Positions 10,723-19,811 are shown, numbered from the stretch's first letter. The stretch: DNA of 64,000 nt from Ruficoccus sp. ZRK36 (GCF_019603315.1 NZ_CP080649.1:62001-126000), one strand, 5' to 3'. Notes: generated by a model not told the origin, from the letters alone. A program made the numbers and translations.

Positions 10723-12075
10723 TCAGGACGGGGGGTTAAGGAGGTCGGGGTAGATCAGCTCCAGGTCTTCTGGCTGGCTGTCGGCGGAAGCCTGCAAAGC
10801 ATCCACACCGAGCTGCTCAAGCAGCTTGTCCAGTGGCTCACCCGAGCCGTGGAGCATGTCCCGCAGCAACAGGCTCTGCTGAGCCTTGAGGAAATCCTTG
10901 AGCGAAGGGACAGCGCCCAAATGGGCGTCGAGCCCATTGCGGGCAAAAATAGAGGCCAGCTGGCGGCCGCTCACCGGTCCATCCACAGTAAGCCCAACCA
11001 CACGCCTCAAGGCGTCGGCGAGCTCGCGGTAGTTACCCGGCCAGTCATGGCGGAACATGACAGACAAGGCATTCCCCGAGAGCTCGGCACTCTCGGGAGA
11101 GGCGGACTTCTCCGCGTAGCGCGTCAGCAGACGCTGGGCGTAGAGCGCCATATCGGCCCATCGCTCGCGTAGAGGCGGCCAGATACTGTGCTTCTCCAGC
11201 AAGAGCTCTTTTAACTCGGGGTTAATCGGTGGCGGTCCGTCCGAAAAGAGTGACTCATCCACCAGGTGGACGAAAAGGAATGACTCGGCAGCATCCCGGA
11301 AAACATCGACCCAGGCCTCCTGCCGCTCGTAGCTGGCATGCGCATAGCCGCAGACACCAACTACGCTGCTCAGCCCGTCCTCGGGCGTCATGAGTTGAGC
11401 CCGGACACCCGGAGAGACCTCGTTGGCGACATTGATCAGGATGAGGCGCTCAGCGGGCTGGGTCTGCCAATGGGAGACCTCGCGCAGCAGCAGCTCAAAC
11501 TCGGATCCGGCAGGTGCCCTTAAAAACAAGTGTGCCTGCTCGCGGGAGGATAGCCAGACCTCGTCCAGAAACATCTGCATGGACACGGACTCATCGGCCA
11601 CGTAGCGGCTGCCCGTCGGATAGCTGCGGACATAGCTGCGTCCCTCCTCATCCGGGATCGCGTCTCGCTCGGCAGATTGTAAACGCTTCTGCCGGTGAAA
11701 TTCGTCCTCGCTCAGCGGTTGGACAAAGCGCTTCACATGAGAAAGGAAGTGCTCGATATCGATGGGCTTTTCCAGCACGAGCGTGACGCTCATGTTCGCC
11801 ACCTTGACCAGCTCAGGAGTATTCATCAGGCCCGAGACAAGGATCACCGGTAGGTCCGGGTTGATCTGGCGGGCTTTCTGTAAAAAGTCTGCCCCGTCCA
11901 TGACGGGCATCTTATAGTCCGAGATAACCAGATCGTAGCCGTACTCCTGCAGCGCCCGCAGAGCGACCTCGGGCTTGGTAGCGGAATCGACGAGAAAGCT
12001 GTGCTGCTCCAAGAGGGAGTGCAGCATCTTGGCGTAATTTTCTTCGTCGTCGAGTACGAGAATCTTTTGCGGCAT
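10723..12075 (-). CDS. Receiver protein with decayed NtrC-like ATPase domain
   Basis: 450 residues. Residues 1-115 are a complete receiver domain, with acidic D9-D10, phosphoacceptor D53 in VISDYKMP, and K103 in LEKPID. The rest aligns by eye with NtrC-family sigma-54 activators: a WPPLRERWADM segment, HDWPGNYREL, and a final helix pair near 385-425. However, the Walker A position reads LRAPAGSEFELL, so the P-loop lysine is gone, and no GAFTGA loop is visible. It is therefore unlikely to hydrolyse ATP or open sigma-54 promoters. Signalling to the neighbouring pilus ATPase is an inference from position. No histidine kinase lies nearby. Confidence 0.85.
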   Translation of the reverse strand: MPQKILVLDDEENYAKMLHSLLEQHSFLVDSATKPEVALRALQEYGYDLVISDYKMPVMDGADFLQKARQINPDLPVILVSGLMNTPELVKVANMSVTLVLEKPIDIEHFLSHVKRFVQPLSEDEFHRQKRLQSAERDAIPDEEGRSYVRSYPTGSRYVADESVSMQMFLDEVWLSSREQAHLFLRAPAGSEFELLLREVSHWQTQPAERLILINVANEVSPGVRAQLMTPEDGLSSVVGVCGYAHASYERQEAWVDVFRDAAESFLFVHLVDESLFSDGPPPINPELKELLLEKHSIWPPLRERWADMALYAQRLLTRYAEKSASPESAELSGNALSVMFRHDWPGNYRELADALRRVVGLTVDGPVSGRQLASIFARNGLDAHLGAVPSLKDFLKAQQSLLLRDMLHGSGEPLDKLLEQLGVDALQASADSQPEDLELIYPDLLNPPS

Positions 12076-12147
12076 ATCGGACCGGGTGTCGCGGAGATGA
12101 AAGTCTAGATTAGTCGATTGATGGACGGAAGCAAGAGCCCAATAACC

Positions 12148-12822
12148 CTAGAACAAGAGGAAAGCCTCCCCAATGCGCAAGAGTGCCCCCCGTGCGGCGA
12201 GAGTCAGATCGGCATCGGTCAGGGCCATCAGGTAGTCGTCATTCGAGTTCGACCACGCCCACAACGAGGCATACTCAAAGTCTACCCGCATGCGGCCGCG
12301 CGGGCAGCCATGCCCCTTGAGCAGGACATCGAGCTGAAGCATCTGTCGGGTGGCCTGCATGGTGCGGTCTTTATCGACATCGGGTCGGCAGCTACACAGC
12401 TCCCACTGGCTGGTTTCAAAATCACGGATACCGGACCAGCCCACGCCAGACAGCTCGGATAGCCGATCCGCAACCTCAAGGCGCGTAACATCCAGCAGCG
12501 AGTCTGTAGCCAGGATCTGATCCCAGGGCAGCCCATCAAAGTCTTCCCATCCGGTGACACACTTCCAAGTGCGATACTCATACCGCTCGGACGCATGTGC
12601 GAACTGCATGGCCTGCCCTTGTCCAAAGGCAAAAAGCCCTTTCCAGGCGCCAGCTTCAAGCACCTCACCGGCATTCACGCACGACCGGTTGAGCGTCCCC
12701 AGCAGCAGGCCAAGCTCTTCGGTGTCGACGGAACCATCGGCTCCCTCAACGCTGAGGAAGTCCTCCTGATAGGACAAATCGCAGGTGATCTGCAGGGCAA
12801 AGGGGTCTCCGCTCATACTCAT
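12148..12822 (-). CDS. Unknown protein in the receiver/PilB cluster
   Basis: 224 residues, not recognised. There is no signal peptide or membrane segment. The start overlaps the stop of the upstream receiver gene in an ATGA, so translation is probably coupled. Composition is rich in Trp, Asp and Leu. The C-terminal 50 residues (a strand-rich FEYASLWAW segment, then DDYLMALTDADLTLAARGALLR) faintly recall the end of roadblock/LC7 regulatory domains, but this is a weak impression. Its fixed position between two related receiver proteins suggests a partner role. Confidence 0.75.
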   Translation of the reverse strand: MSMSGDPFALQITCDLSYQEDFLSVEGADGSVDTEELGLLLGTLNRSCVNAGEVLEAGAWKGLFAFGQGQAMQFAHASERYEYRTWKCVTGWEDFDGLPWDQILATDSLLDVTRLEVADRLSELSGVGWSGIRDFETSQWELCSCRPDVDKDRTMQATRQMLQLDVLLKGHGCPRGRMRVDFEYASLWAWSNSNDDYLMALTDADLTLAARGALLRIGEAFLLF

Positions 12823-14165
12823 GACTTACCCTCCTTCGCTGACGGATCCGAGGCCGGAGACACGGTGGCATCAACCATCGAAGCGTCCACACCGAGCACC
12901 TCGGCGGTCAAATCCACCTGATTGCCACTGAGCCGGTAAACGGCCTTCAGGTAGTCATCACGGCGCATCTGCAGCATGTGCTTCAAATTCCCAGCCTCTT
13001 CCGTGCGAGAGGCATTGGCGTTCGCGCAAATCTTTTCCAGGAGTTCACGGCTGATAGGATCGCCCTTGCTCTCGGCAACGGCTGCTCGCACCACGCGCTT
13101 AAACCCGAGCATACCGCTGCTCCATTCACGCTCGCGTAAAAACGAGGCGGCCGGCGCAAGCAATGAAGGCACCGAGTCAAGCTGGAGACGGGCGGCCTCG
13201 GAGGCTACCTCACGACGTGCAATCAAGGGCAGGTCGTCGCGAATCTCCCGCAAGGGAGGTACCCGCGCCTCGGAGGTGCCGAAGAACATGTAGAGGTTAT
13301 CGTCGACACGACCACTATCATAGAGCGTATCGATGTCCTCGTTGACAAAAAAGATGTACCGCACCGGCAGTGAATACGCGAGGAACGGACCTTTCTTACG
13401 GGCTGCCGCGTAAACGTTTTCGGTCTGATCATAGTCCATCTGGTCAGGGCGGCTGATCATGAGGGTCAGGCGGTTGGCACCGGCCTGCTGAGCCTCTTTG
13501 ACCGTCTCTAACAGCGTTGCTTCATTGAGCTGTGAAAGCTCAAGCGAAGCAAATGCCTCTCCGCTCTGCTCATCAAAACCTCGAATATCCTCCAGCAGAC
13601 TGGCCAGATCCGTACCATCTTCACCGATCAGCACCAGGTTGTTCTTGAACCCGCGCAGCCCGTAGAGCTTTTTCGCAAACTCCAGACTCGCGCTGGCACG
13701 ACACGGATAGGACTCGAAGGAAAAGGACAGGCCGTGCTCAAACTCGCCAGCATCGGTCTCGGTCGTCCCCTGCCCTGTGGCCTGACGCTCGGCATCGTTC
13801 TGACTGGATTCAATCAGGGCCGAGGTGCGCTTGAGCAGCGAGAAGACATTCAGGGGTTTCAGAAAAACCCCGCCTACGCCTTCGCGGATAAGATTCCGGA
13901 TGGTATCGTTGTCGAGATAGCCGGAGACCATGATCACCGGGATCTCGGGACGCAGGCGTTTAATCTCGCGAATAAACTCCTCGCCAGTCAGTCCAGGCAT
14001 TTTCTGGTCGGTGACGACCAAGTCAAATTCGTCTCCCCGAAACAGTTCGACCGCTTTCTCAGGGTCCTGCTCGGAAACGACTTCATAATCGGCCTGCGAA
14101 AAGATATCCGTCAGCAGATTATTAAAGTCTGAGTCATCATCCAGTATGAGTATCCTTTTACCCAT
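12819..14165 (-). CDS. Second receiver protein with decayed NtrC-like domain
   Basis: 448 residues and parallel in design to the protein encoded at 10723-12075. The receiver domain (1-115) has D9-D11, phosphoacceptor D53 in VVTDQKMP, and K103 in FLKPLN. Beyond it, LVLIGEDGTDLASLL sits where Walker A should be but lacks the lysine-threonine pair. VPPLREIRDDLPLIA matches the conserved sigma-54 activator segment, and the arginine-finger and GAFTGA motifs are not found. A C-terminal Fis-like helix pair (YLKAVYRLSGNQVDLTAEVLG) is recognisable. It overlaps the next gene by four bases. Both proteins appear to be pseudo-activators that keep phosphorylation input but have lost ATPase output. Confidence 0.85.
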   Translation of the reverse strand: MGKRILILDDDSDFNNLLTDIFSQADYEVVSEQDPEKAVELFRGDEFDLVVTDQKMPGLTGEEFIREIKRLRPEIPVIMVSGYLDNDTIRNLIREGVGGVFLKPLNVFSLLKRTSALIESSQNDAERQATGQGTTETDAGEFEHGLSFSFESYPCRASASLEFAKKLYGLRGFKNNLVLIGEDGTDLASLLEDIRGFDEQSGEAFASLELSQLNEATLLETVKEAQQAGANRLTLMISRPDQMDYDQTENVYAAARKKGPFLAYSLPVRYIFFVNEDIDTLYDSGRVDDNLYMFFGTSEARVPPLREIRDDLPLIARREVASEAARLQLDSVPSLLAPAASFLREREWSSGMLGFKRVVRAAVAESKGDPISRELLEKICANANASRTEEAGNLKHMLQMRRDDYLKAVYRLSGNQVDLTAEVLGVDASMVDATVSPASDPSAKEGKS

Positions 14166-14272
14166 TATTCAGGGGGTACATTATCAGCTAATGTGGCTGA
14201 TTTACAAGTAATTCCGTTTCCAGCGGTGTTATCGGTAAATGACAGTTTAACTTAAGAACACATAGCTGAGGA

Positions 14273-14779
14273 TTATCCCTCAGCAGTCTTGGCCTCGGCC
14301 TTTTCCCGGTCCGCGCGGTCGAGTGCCTCAGCGATAGAGTTGATACTGGCCACGTACCAAAGGATCTTACCGTCGAACTGCTCGATCCAGTACTGCTTGG
14401 CTGGTTCGCTCAGGTAGTAGCCGGTCGCTACCATGTAGAAATCCTCCACATGGTCAAACGGGATGGTGAAGGTCGCCCAGCACACATCCATATTGATCCG
14501 CATCTCACGGAACTTGCTGAGCTCGTAGTTCGTCAAGTCTACCAGACTGACGTCGTCGGTATCCATCAAGCTGTCGATGAGGGCCGCCTCATCGAGGGCC
14601 TTCAACTCGAAGATGAGGATGTTCAGCAGGCTGGCTCCCTTCAGGTCACCGGCCTGAACGATTTCCAGCAGTTTTTCGTTGGCGCTCTCGAGGTCCTCGT
14701 TGGTGACAAGGCCGCGATCGAGCAGGGCTGCGCCAAGAAAACGGTTGCTGCGCAGGACAAGCGGACGCTGTTCAAGCAT
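14273..14779 (-). CDS. Short protein resembling the GspE/MshE N-terminal domain
   Basis: 168 residues without a signal peptide. The segment near residues 15-40 (FLGAALLDRGLVTNEDLESA) matches the consensus of MshEN/GspE-N domains, the cyclic-di-GMP or partner-binding front end of secretion ATPases, but no ATPase part follows. The second half (about 90-150) is a separate aromatic-rich region of unknown type. It is first in the run leading to the two receiver proteins and the PilB-like ATPase. A regulator or adaptor of that ATPase is a reasonable inference. Confidence 0.7.
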   Translation of the reverse strand: MLEQRPLVLRSNRFLGAALLDRGLVTNEDLESANEKLLEIVQAGDLKGASLLNILIFELKALDEAALIDSLMDTDDVSLVDLTNYELSKFREMRINMDVCWATFTIPFDHVEDFYMVATGYYLSEPAKQYWIEQFDGKILWYVASINSIAEALDRADREKAEAKTAEG

Positions 14780-15121
14780 GGCCTCAAGTTAGAGGCCTGC
14801 CGTCTGCGCGGCGATAAAAAAACAGAATCCTCTGCACGTGCCGAAGTAGAGTGTGCTCTGTTAACCTAATCAGTTTAAGGTGGGTGCTCTCCAACGGGCT
14901 TCTGTCTTCCGGTTTACGGCCTGACATCCACCTATCGGGCTCAAGCTCCCAGTATATGAGAAAAGGATAAGAGCAGACGTTAGGTTTCGAACACAGAAGA
15001 GGATTCTGAGAAATAACATACCCGATGCCTCGGGCATTTCAAATGGAAAAACCAGACAGTGCACGCTTTCCGGGCATCAGTCCAAAGCCTGAGACCCCGA
15101 CAAGCCAGGCCAGCCAGAAGT
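14780..15121. other. Non-coding gap, 342 bases
   Basis: No supported gene. The left part presumably holds the promoter for the 14273-14779 gene. A small hairpin with arms CCCGA and TCGGG lies near 15022-15035. Short open frames here have no ribosome site or recognisable composition. Confidence 0.5.
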
Positions 15122-15595
15122 TTAGCGCAGCGGGCCGCCCAGGATGCCGCCCTTCAGAGCCCCGTACTTCTGGGCCAGGAAGGCCTCGACCTTTTGCGTC
15201 ACACCCGCTCCGTAGATAGCGGTGACATCTTCCATCATCTGGGTGCGCAGCTTATCCAGCTCGACCTCCACCTCGGCCGGGAACTTACGCCCCTGGAAGG
15301 TGCCTTCGCTCAGGTCAGTCACACGCTGCGAGATCGGGCGCACCTTGACCAGCAACTGGTTCAGGCGCTGCGGCTCGTTGTAGTTCACCGCCAGAAAGCC
15401 AATGGTATCGACCACCGGCACGCGGTACTGGACATTGAGCTCGACCTTAGGCTCCGTCCACTCGCGATCCTCATACTCCCAGCGGTCACGGTGTGCATCG
15501 ATCGGACGAGGTCCGGCGAGCAGACCGCTTACGGTCAGTGCGTTGAAGGCGAGAACAGCCCCACAGAGGGCCAAGAGCTTACGGGTGTGCACCAT
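15122..15595 (-). CDS. Small secreted protein, unknown function
   Basis: 157 residues. A typical signal peptide (about 1-28: KLLALCGAVLAFNALTVSGLLAG) predicts export. The mature part is mostly hydrophilic, with a VELNVQYRVPVVDTIGFLAVNYNEPQRL segment that looks like strands and then a helix. No family was recognised. It follows the TPR protein gene by 11 bases and is probably co-transcribed with it. With the TPR protein it may belong to the adjacent pilus/secretion cluster, but only position supports this. Confidence 0.75.
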   Translation of the reverse strand: MVHTRKLLALCGAVLAFNALTVSGLLAGPRPIDAHRDRWEYEDREWTEPKVELNVQYRVPVVDTIGFLAVNYNEPQRLNQLLVKVRPISQRVTDLSEGTFQGRKFPAEVEVELDKLRTQMMEDVTAIYGAGVTQKVEAFLAQKYGALKGGILGGPLR

Positions 15596-15606
15596 AGATT
15601 GGAAAA

Positions 15607-17040
15607 TTACTGGTTCTTCTTTTTCTTATCGTAGAAGGCGTTGATACGGTCGGAAACATCGCGGTAGCCGATGTCGTCCTGATAAATCTCCTTCAGTTCC
15701 TCGATCGAGCTTTCTTCGTCACCGTTTTCGGCGTAGGCGATGGCCAAGTCGTAAATGATCTCCTTCTTGAGGTCATTCATGCCGATGACATCACTCTTGG
15801 CAGACTTGAGCTGCTCGATGGCCATATCGCTCTTACCGGTGGCATTGAGCGCGCGGCCGAGGAAGAGAATCGCACGCGTGCGGACCTTCGGGTTGCGGCG
15901 GGCCTGCTGGAACTGCTGGATGGCCTCGTCGTTTTGACCGTCCTCGAAGAGGAGCTGCCCCAGCTCGAAGCGGGCAGCGTAATCGTTCGGGTACTTCTCC
16001 ACGGTCTCGCGAGCGTTCTTGAGACGGAAATCGTGCTCTTCGGTGCGGAGCGTTTCAAGCTGCTGCTTGATAGCGGCGTCCTCGGGGTTGGCTTCCAGCT
16101 CGGCCTCGGCAGCAGTGATGCGCTTCTTCATCGACTGAACCGTCAGGTCGGAGGCGAGACGCTCCAGCGTGGTATCCCCACGACCGGTCGGGCGCTCACG
16201 GGCCATCGTCAGGTATTCGAGGGCCTTGTCGAAATCACCCAGGTTGCGGTAACCATTGATGATCTCGCGGTAAAGATTCATGTTGTCGGGCTCTTTCTCC
16301 AGCATCTTGAGGTTCTGGGTAACCAGCTTCTGCACGGTTTCTTCGTCGTTGACGACGCGTGCGCGCTGCTCGAGCTCGACGGCTTCTTCTTCGTTGGCGA
16401 GTTTGTCGCGGAAGCCGCCTTCCTCTTCCCACTTACCGCGCTGCATGGAATCAGCGACAGAAGCACGCTTGACCAGGTCCTGCGCCTGTTCGTTACCGGG
16501 CTGGGCGGAGAGCACCTCACCGGCTACACGGACAGCGTCCTGTGCGCGACCGGCCTCAATCAGGGCATTACCGAGGGAAAGCTTGATCTCAAGGCTCTTC
16601 GGATCGGCCTTCTTGGCCTCCTCGTAGGCGAAAGCGGCGGTCTCCCACAATTCGAGAGCCTCGGCAGCCTGGCCGAGCATACGCTGGGCGCTGGCATTGG
16701 CCGGATCAGATGCGAGCATCTTCTCGGCGGTTTCCATAGCGGCCTTGGGGTCCTTTTTCAGCTGGGTGCTGGCCTTGATGGCAAAGGGGGCGTTGGTCAC
16801 GCTACCGAGCAGGCGGCTGAAGCCGCTGGTCTTGCCGGCGGAGGCGCGCTTTTGCGCGGTACGGAGGATCTTACGCACGTCCAGGCAGCCCGGCTGGCGC
16901 TGCAGGATGTTGGTGCAGATATCGATCGCGTAGCTGGCGTTGCGATTGATCGACTTTTGCGCGTTTTCGACCTGTTTGCGAAGGCGGGGGTCCAGATCCT
17001 TCAGCTCAATTTCCTGATAAGTACTTTCCGTGGTTTCCAT
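15607..17040 (-). CDS. Tetratricopeptide-repeat scaffold protein
   Basis: 477 residues, no signal peptide. Several TPR units are visible: about 105-200 (ASDPANASAQRMLGQAAEAL and following), about 245-285, and 355-440 (PNDYAARFELGQLLFEDGQ). Each carries the alternating small and aromatic residues of the helix pair. Such proteins assemble complexes. The first 50 residues are helical and basic. It starts a two-gene unit with the secreted protein and lies just upstream of the receiver/PilB cluster on the same strand. The C-terminus is lysine-rich. Which partner it binds cannot be read from sequence. Confidence 0.85.
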   Translation of the reverse strand: METTESTYQEIELKDLDPRLRKQVENAQKSINRNASYAIDICTNILQRQPGCLDVRKILRTAQKRASAGKTSGFSRLLGSVTNAPFAIKASTQLKKDPKAAMETAEKMLASDPANASAQRMLGQAAEALELWETAAFAYEEAKKADPKSLEIKLSLGNALIEAGRAQDAVRVAGEVLSAQPGNEQAQDLVKRASVADSMQRGKWEEEGGFRDKLANEEEAVELEQRARVVNDEETVQKLVTQNLKMLEKEPDNMNLYREIINGYRNLGDFDKALEYLTMARERPTGRGDTTLERLASDLTVQSMKKRITAAEAELEANPEDAAIKQQLETLRTEEHDFRLKNARETVEKYPNDYAARFELGQLLFEDGQNDEAIQQFQQARRNPKVRTRAILFLGRALNATGKSDMAIEQLKSAKSDVIGMNDLKKEIIYDLAIAYAENGDEESSIEELKEIYQDDIGYRDVSDRINAFYDKKKKNQ

Positions 17041-17113
17041 AGGAGTAGGAGTAGGCTAAGTTACTGCTTGTGGGGCGGGCGTCAATGCCCAAGGCACGTG
17101 TACTGCCATCCCG

Positions 17114-17246
17114 CACGGTTTCCGGGGGGTAAACCGTGAAACACGCAGGGCCTGTAGGCAGTGTTTGTAAAATACAGAACGAGCCCGCGAAAGTTGGTTT
17201 TGAGGCTGTTTCTTGGCTTTCGAGGCGAGACAATTGAAGAATTGTC
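17114..17246. other. Two inverted repeats between the glmM end and the TPR gene
   Basis: Arms CACGGTTT and AAACCGTG with a 9-base loop at 17114-17138, and arms GACAATT and AATTGTC with a 4-base loop at 17229-17246. Both lie in the roughly 280-base gap downstream of glmM and upstream of the TPR gene, all on the minus strand. Neither is followed by a clear T run. No gene was seen in the gap. Confidence 0.4.
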
Positions 17247-17322
17247 GAACCGAGGAAATAAAAAACGGGCCAAAATCCAACCGAGTGGGCGACATGAGTT
17301 ATTTTGCAAATACTGCCTAAGC

Positions 17323-18678
17323 CTACTCTATCACTTCGAGGTCAGTTTTCGCAGCCTCGATGAGTAATTCCAGCCCCTTCTGGCTGGACGCCTCGTCAGC
17401 GGCCTCCACCAGCAGGCGCAGCTTGGGCTCGGTGCCCGAATAGCGCACGAGCTGGCGCCCTTCCTGCCCGAACTCCTCATCCAGACGCTTCATCGCCTCA
17501 CTGAGAGCTGGACATTCCTCCAAGGGGATTTTCTCGGCCACGCGCAGGTTCTTAGTCGCCTGCGGGAAAAGCTCAACCTCCTGCCGCAGCGCGGACAGGG
17601 GCTTACCGGTACGCAGCATAACGGCAATCAGACGGACGGCAGCCAGCAGGCCGTCTCCAGCCACGGAGATATCGCGCTGGATGATGTGGCCGGAGTTTTC
17701 GCCGCCGAGATTGCACCCAAGAGCGCGCATGCGCAGCAGGACATTGCGGTCCCCTACCGCGACGCGTTCGACGCGGCCACCGGCCTTTGAGAGGGTTTTA
17801 TCCAGCCCAAAATTACTCTGCACGGTGGCGACGAGCGTATTGTGAACCAAAGTCCCCTCCCGCAAAGCAGCCAAAGCGAGAATCCCCAGTAACTGGTCCC
17901 CATCAACGACAGAGCCAGTCTCATCGCAGACCACCAGGCGGTCGCCATCGCCATCATGAGCGATCCCCAGACGGGCTTTTTCGCGGCGCACGGCCTCGGC
18001 CAGCTTATCCGGGTGCTCACTGCCGACACCGGCATTGATATTCGTACCGTCGGGGCTGTCCCCGATGGAAACGAGCTCCGCGCCAAAGTGCCGAAGCACA
18101 GCCGGACTGGTCTCGGCGGTGGCGCCATTAGCCGTATCCAGCACGATCTTCCAGTCCCGAATACAGTGCTGGTGGAGCTGGGACTTCAGGGTGTTGATGT
18201 AGACACCCTGGCCGTCGTAGGGATAGCCACAGGTAAAAATGTTCGCGTCTTCGGGCTTGGAGGTCTGCTCCGCGATAAAGCCCTCGATCTCGGCCTCAGC
18301 CTCGACGGAGAACTTCAGCCCGCGGTTATCAAAAAGCTTTATCCCATTGTCGGTCGCGGGGTTATGGGAGGCGGTAATGGCCACACCCAGGTCAGCCTGC
18401 AAGTCGCGCACAACCTGCGAAACAGCCGGCGTCGGGACCACACCCAGCAGCATGACATGGATGCCGTTGGTGCATAAACCGCCGCAAAGGCCTGCTTCAA
18501 TCTCCTCGCCCGAGGCGCGGGTATCGCGCCCGATGACGATGGTGATCGGCTTCGACGGGTTATGCTTCTGCAGAAAATGCGCCAGCGCGAAGCCACACTG
18601 ATGGACGAAAACGTCGTTGAGGACGGGGCCACCCCAGGCGCCCCGTATGCCGTCGGTTCCAAAGTAGCGTAATTTCAT
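17323..18678 (-). CDS. glmM: Phosphoglucosamine mutase
   Basis: Converts glucosamine 6-phosphate to glucosamine 1-phosphate for UDP-GlcNAc, feeding peptidoglycan and lipid A. The start at MKLRYFGTDGIRG is chosen because this is the family N-terminus and AGGAGG lies 9 bases upstream; the open frame extends further but without homologous sequence. The active serine is S104 in TASHNPATDNG. The metal loop DGDGDR, the sugar loop GGENSGH and the phosphate loop RYSGTEPKLR are all present. The 451 residues are normal. It overlaps the trpD stop by four bases. Confidence 0.95.
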   Translation of the reverse strand: MKLRYFGTDGIRGAWGGPVLNDVFVHQCGFALAHFLQKHNPSKPITIVIGRDTRASGEEIEAGLCGGLCTNGIHVMLLGVVPTPAVSQVVRDLQADLGVAITASHNPATDNGIKLFDNRGLKFSVEAEAEIEGFIAEQTSKPEDANIFTCGYPYDGQGVYINTLKSQLHQHCIRDWKIVLDTANGATAETSPAVLRHFGAELVSIGDSPDGTNINAGVGSEHPDKLAEAVRREKARLGIAHDGDGDRLVVCDETGSVVDGDQLLGILALAALREGTLVHNTLVATVQSNFGLDKTLSKAGGRVERVAVGDRNVLLRMRALGCNLGGENSGHIIQRDISVAGDGLLAAVRLIAVMLRTGKPLSALRQEVELFPQATKNLRVAEKIPLEECPALSEAMKRLDEEFGQEGRQLVRYSGTEPKLRLLVEAADEASSQKGLELLIEAAKTDLEVIE

Positions 18679-19724
18679 CCCAAGTCCTCCTTGAAGCGTA
18701 TTAACCATTGTCGGAACCCCCCTCCTGTTATTTGTGTGAATGCTCGTTGAACCCCGGCCTGCGGCGTCTCCGCCCGACCAGCGACCCAAAGCGCGACCCC
18801 TGCGTTCAGGGCGACGGTCTCCGTCAGCCCGGTAACGGTCTTGCCTTCGGCAATTTCCTCCAGGATCTCACGGTTGCGGGCGAGATCGCCCCCCTTCAGA
18901 TCCTCCATTTCGCAGGGTTTAAAATCAAAAGTCTCCGGCAGCCACTCATCACTGAGTCCGGCCAGTTCGCCTGCCCCGGCGACAATATTACGTGAGGCCG
19001 TGGACATCTCATCCAGCGCACCGCCGCTAAAGGGCTCACCGTAGACAACCAGCGCGCGCTGGACTCCCAGCTCCTTAAAGGCTCCCGCCAGCGGCTCCAC
19101 CCACTCGCGGGCATAGACGCCCATCACCTGATAAGGCGGGCGAGCCGGGTTGATCATAGGCCCGAGGATGTTAAAGACGGTGCGTTTCCCCTCGGCGGCG
19201 AGTGCCTTGCGGACCGGCACCACATGCGCAAAGGCCGGATGAAAACCCGGGGCGAAGAGGAAAGTCAGGTTATGCTTTTCCAGAAGAGCACGGAGCGTGG
19301 CATTGTCACCCTCCAGCGGAAAGCCCAGGTCGGCAAAAAGGTCCGCGCTGCCGCACTTGGACGTCACCGAGCGGTTACCATGTTTAACCACCGGTACGCC
19401 CATACTGGCCACGAGCATCGCGCTCATGCTGGAGATGTTAGCCGTCCCGGCCTTGTCACCACCTGTACCGACAATATCGACCGCCTCAGCGGCCAGGGGG
19501 CCTAACTCCGGGTCGCGGGCAAGCTCCCGAAAGGTCTTGGCAAAGGCCGCCACTTCCTGGGCAGTTTCACCTTTTTCATGCAGGGCGAGCAGGAAATCCT
19601 GCCGCTCATCGAGCGAGCCATCGCCGGCCGCCAACAGCCGAGCGGCTGATGCGGCTTGTTCCGCGTCCAGGCTTTCGCCATGGCGCAGCCCCTGCGTTAA
19701 TTCTGCGAGATAGCAGCCCCCCAT
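18675..19724 (-). CDS. trpD: Anthranilate phosphoribosyltransferase
   Basis: Transfers phosphoribose from PRPP to anthranilate in tryptophan synthesis. 349 residues. The PRPP loop is DIVGTGGDKAGTANIS, followed by VVKHGNRSVTSKCGSADL, FLFAPGFHPAF and FNILGPMINPARP, all diagnostic. Its TGA overlaps the ATG of glmM, so the two are translationally coupled. No other trp gene is near, so trpD is detached from the usual operon. The extreme N-terminus MGGCYLAEL is slightly unusual, but no better start is seen. Confidence 0.95.
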   Translation of the reverse strand: MGGCYLAELTQGLRHGESLDAEQAASAARLLAAGDGSLDERQDFLLALHEKGETAQEVAAFAKTFRELARDPELGPLAAEAVDIVGTGGDKAGTANISSMSAMLVASMGVPVVKHGNRSVTSKCGSADLFADLGFPLEGDNATLRALLEKHNLTFLFAPGFHPAFAHVVPVRKALAAEGKRTVFNILGPMINPARPPYQVMGVYAREWVEPLAGAFKELGVQRALVVYGEPFSGGALDEMSTASRNIVAGAGELAGLSDEWLPETFDFKPCEMEDLKGGDLARNREILEEIAEGKTVTGLTETVALNAGVALWVAGRAETPQAGVQRAFTQITGGGFRQWLIRFKEDLG

Positions 19725-19811
19725 AGTATCAATTCCTTATGATATACCCGTCAGTGTCCACCCCAAATTTTGGTTTGAGGCAAACCCACCCACCTGCCAT
19801 AGGCTTGGAGT

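Noticed and set aside
14870-15064. 64-codon minus-strand open frame in a non-coding gap
   Set aside because: Short, without a ribosome site, family similarity or typical composition.
18679-18789. N-terminal extension of glmM
   Set aside because: The 37 extra residues lie inside trpD and are not like GlmM; an AGGAGG site supports the start at 18678.
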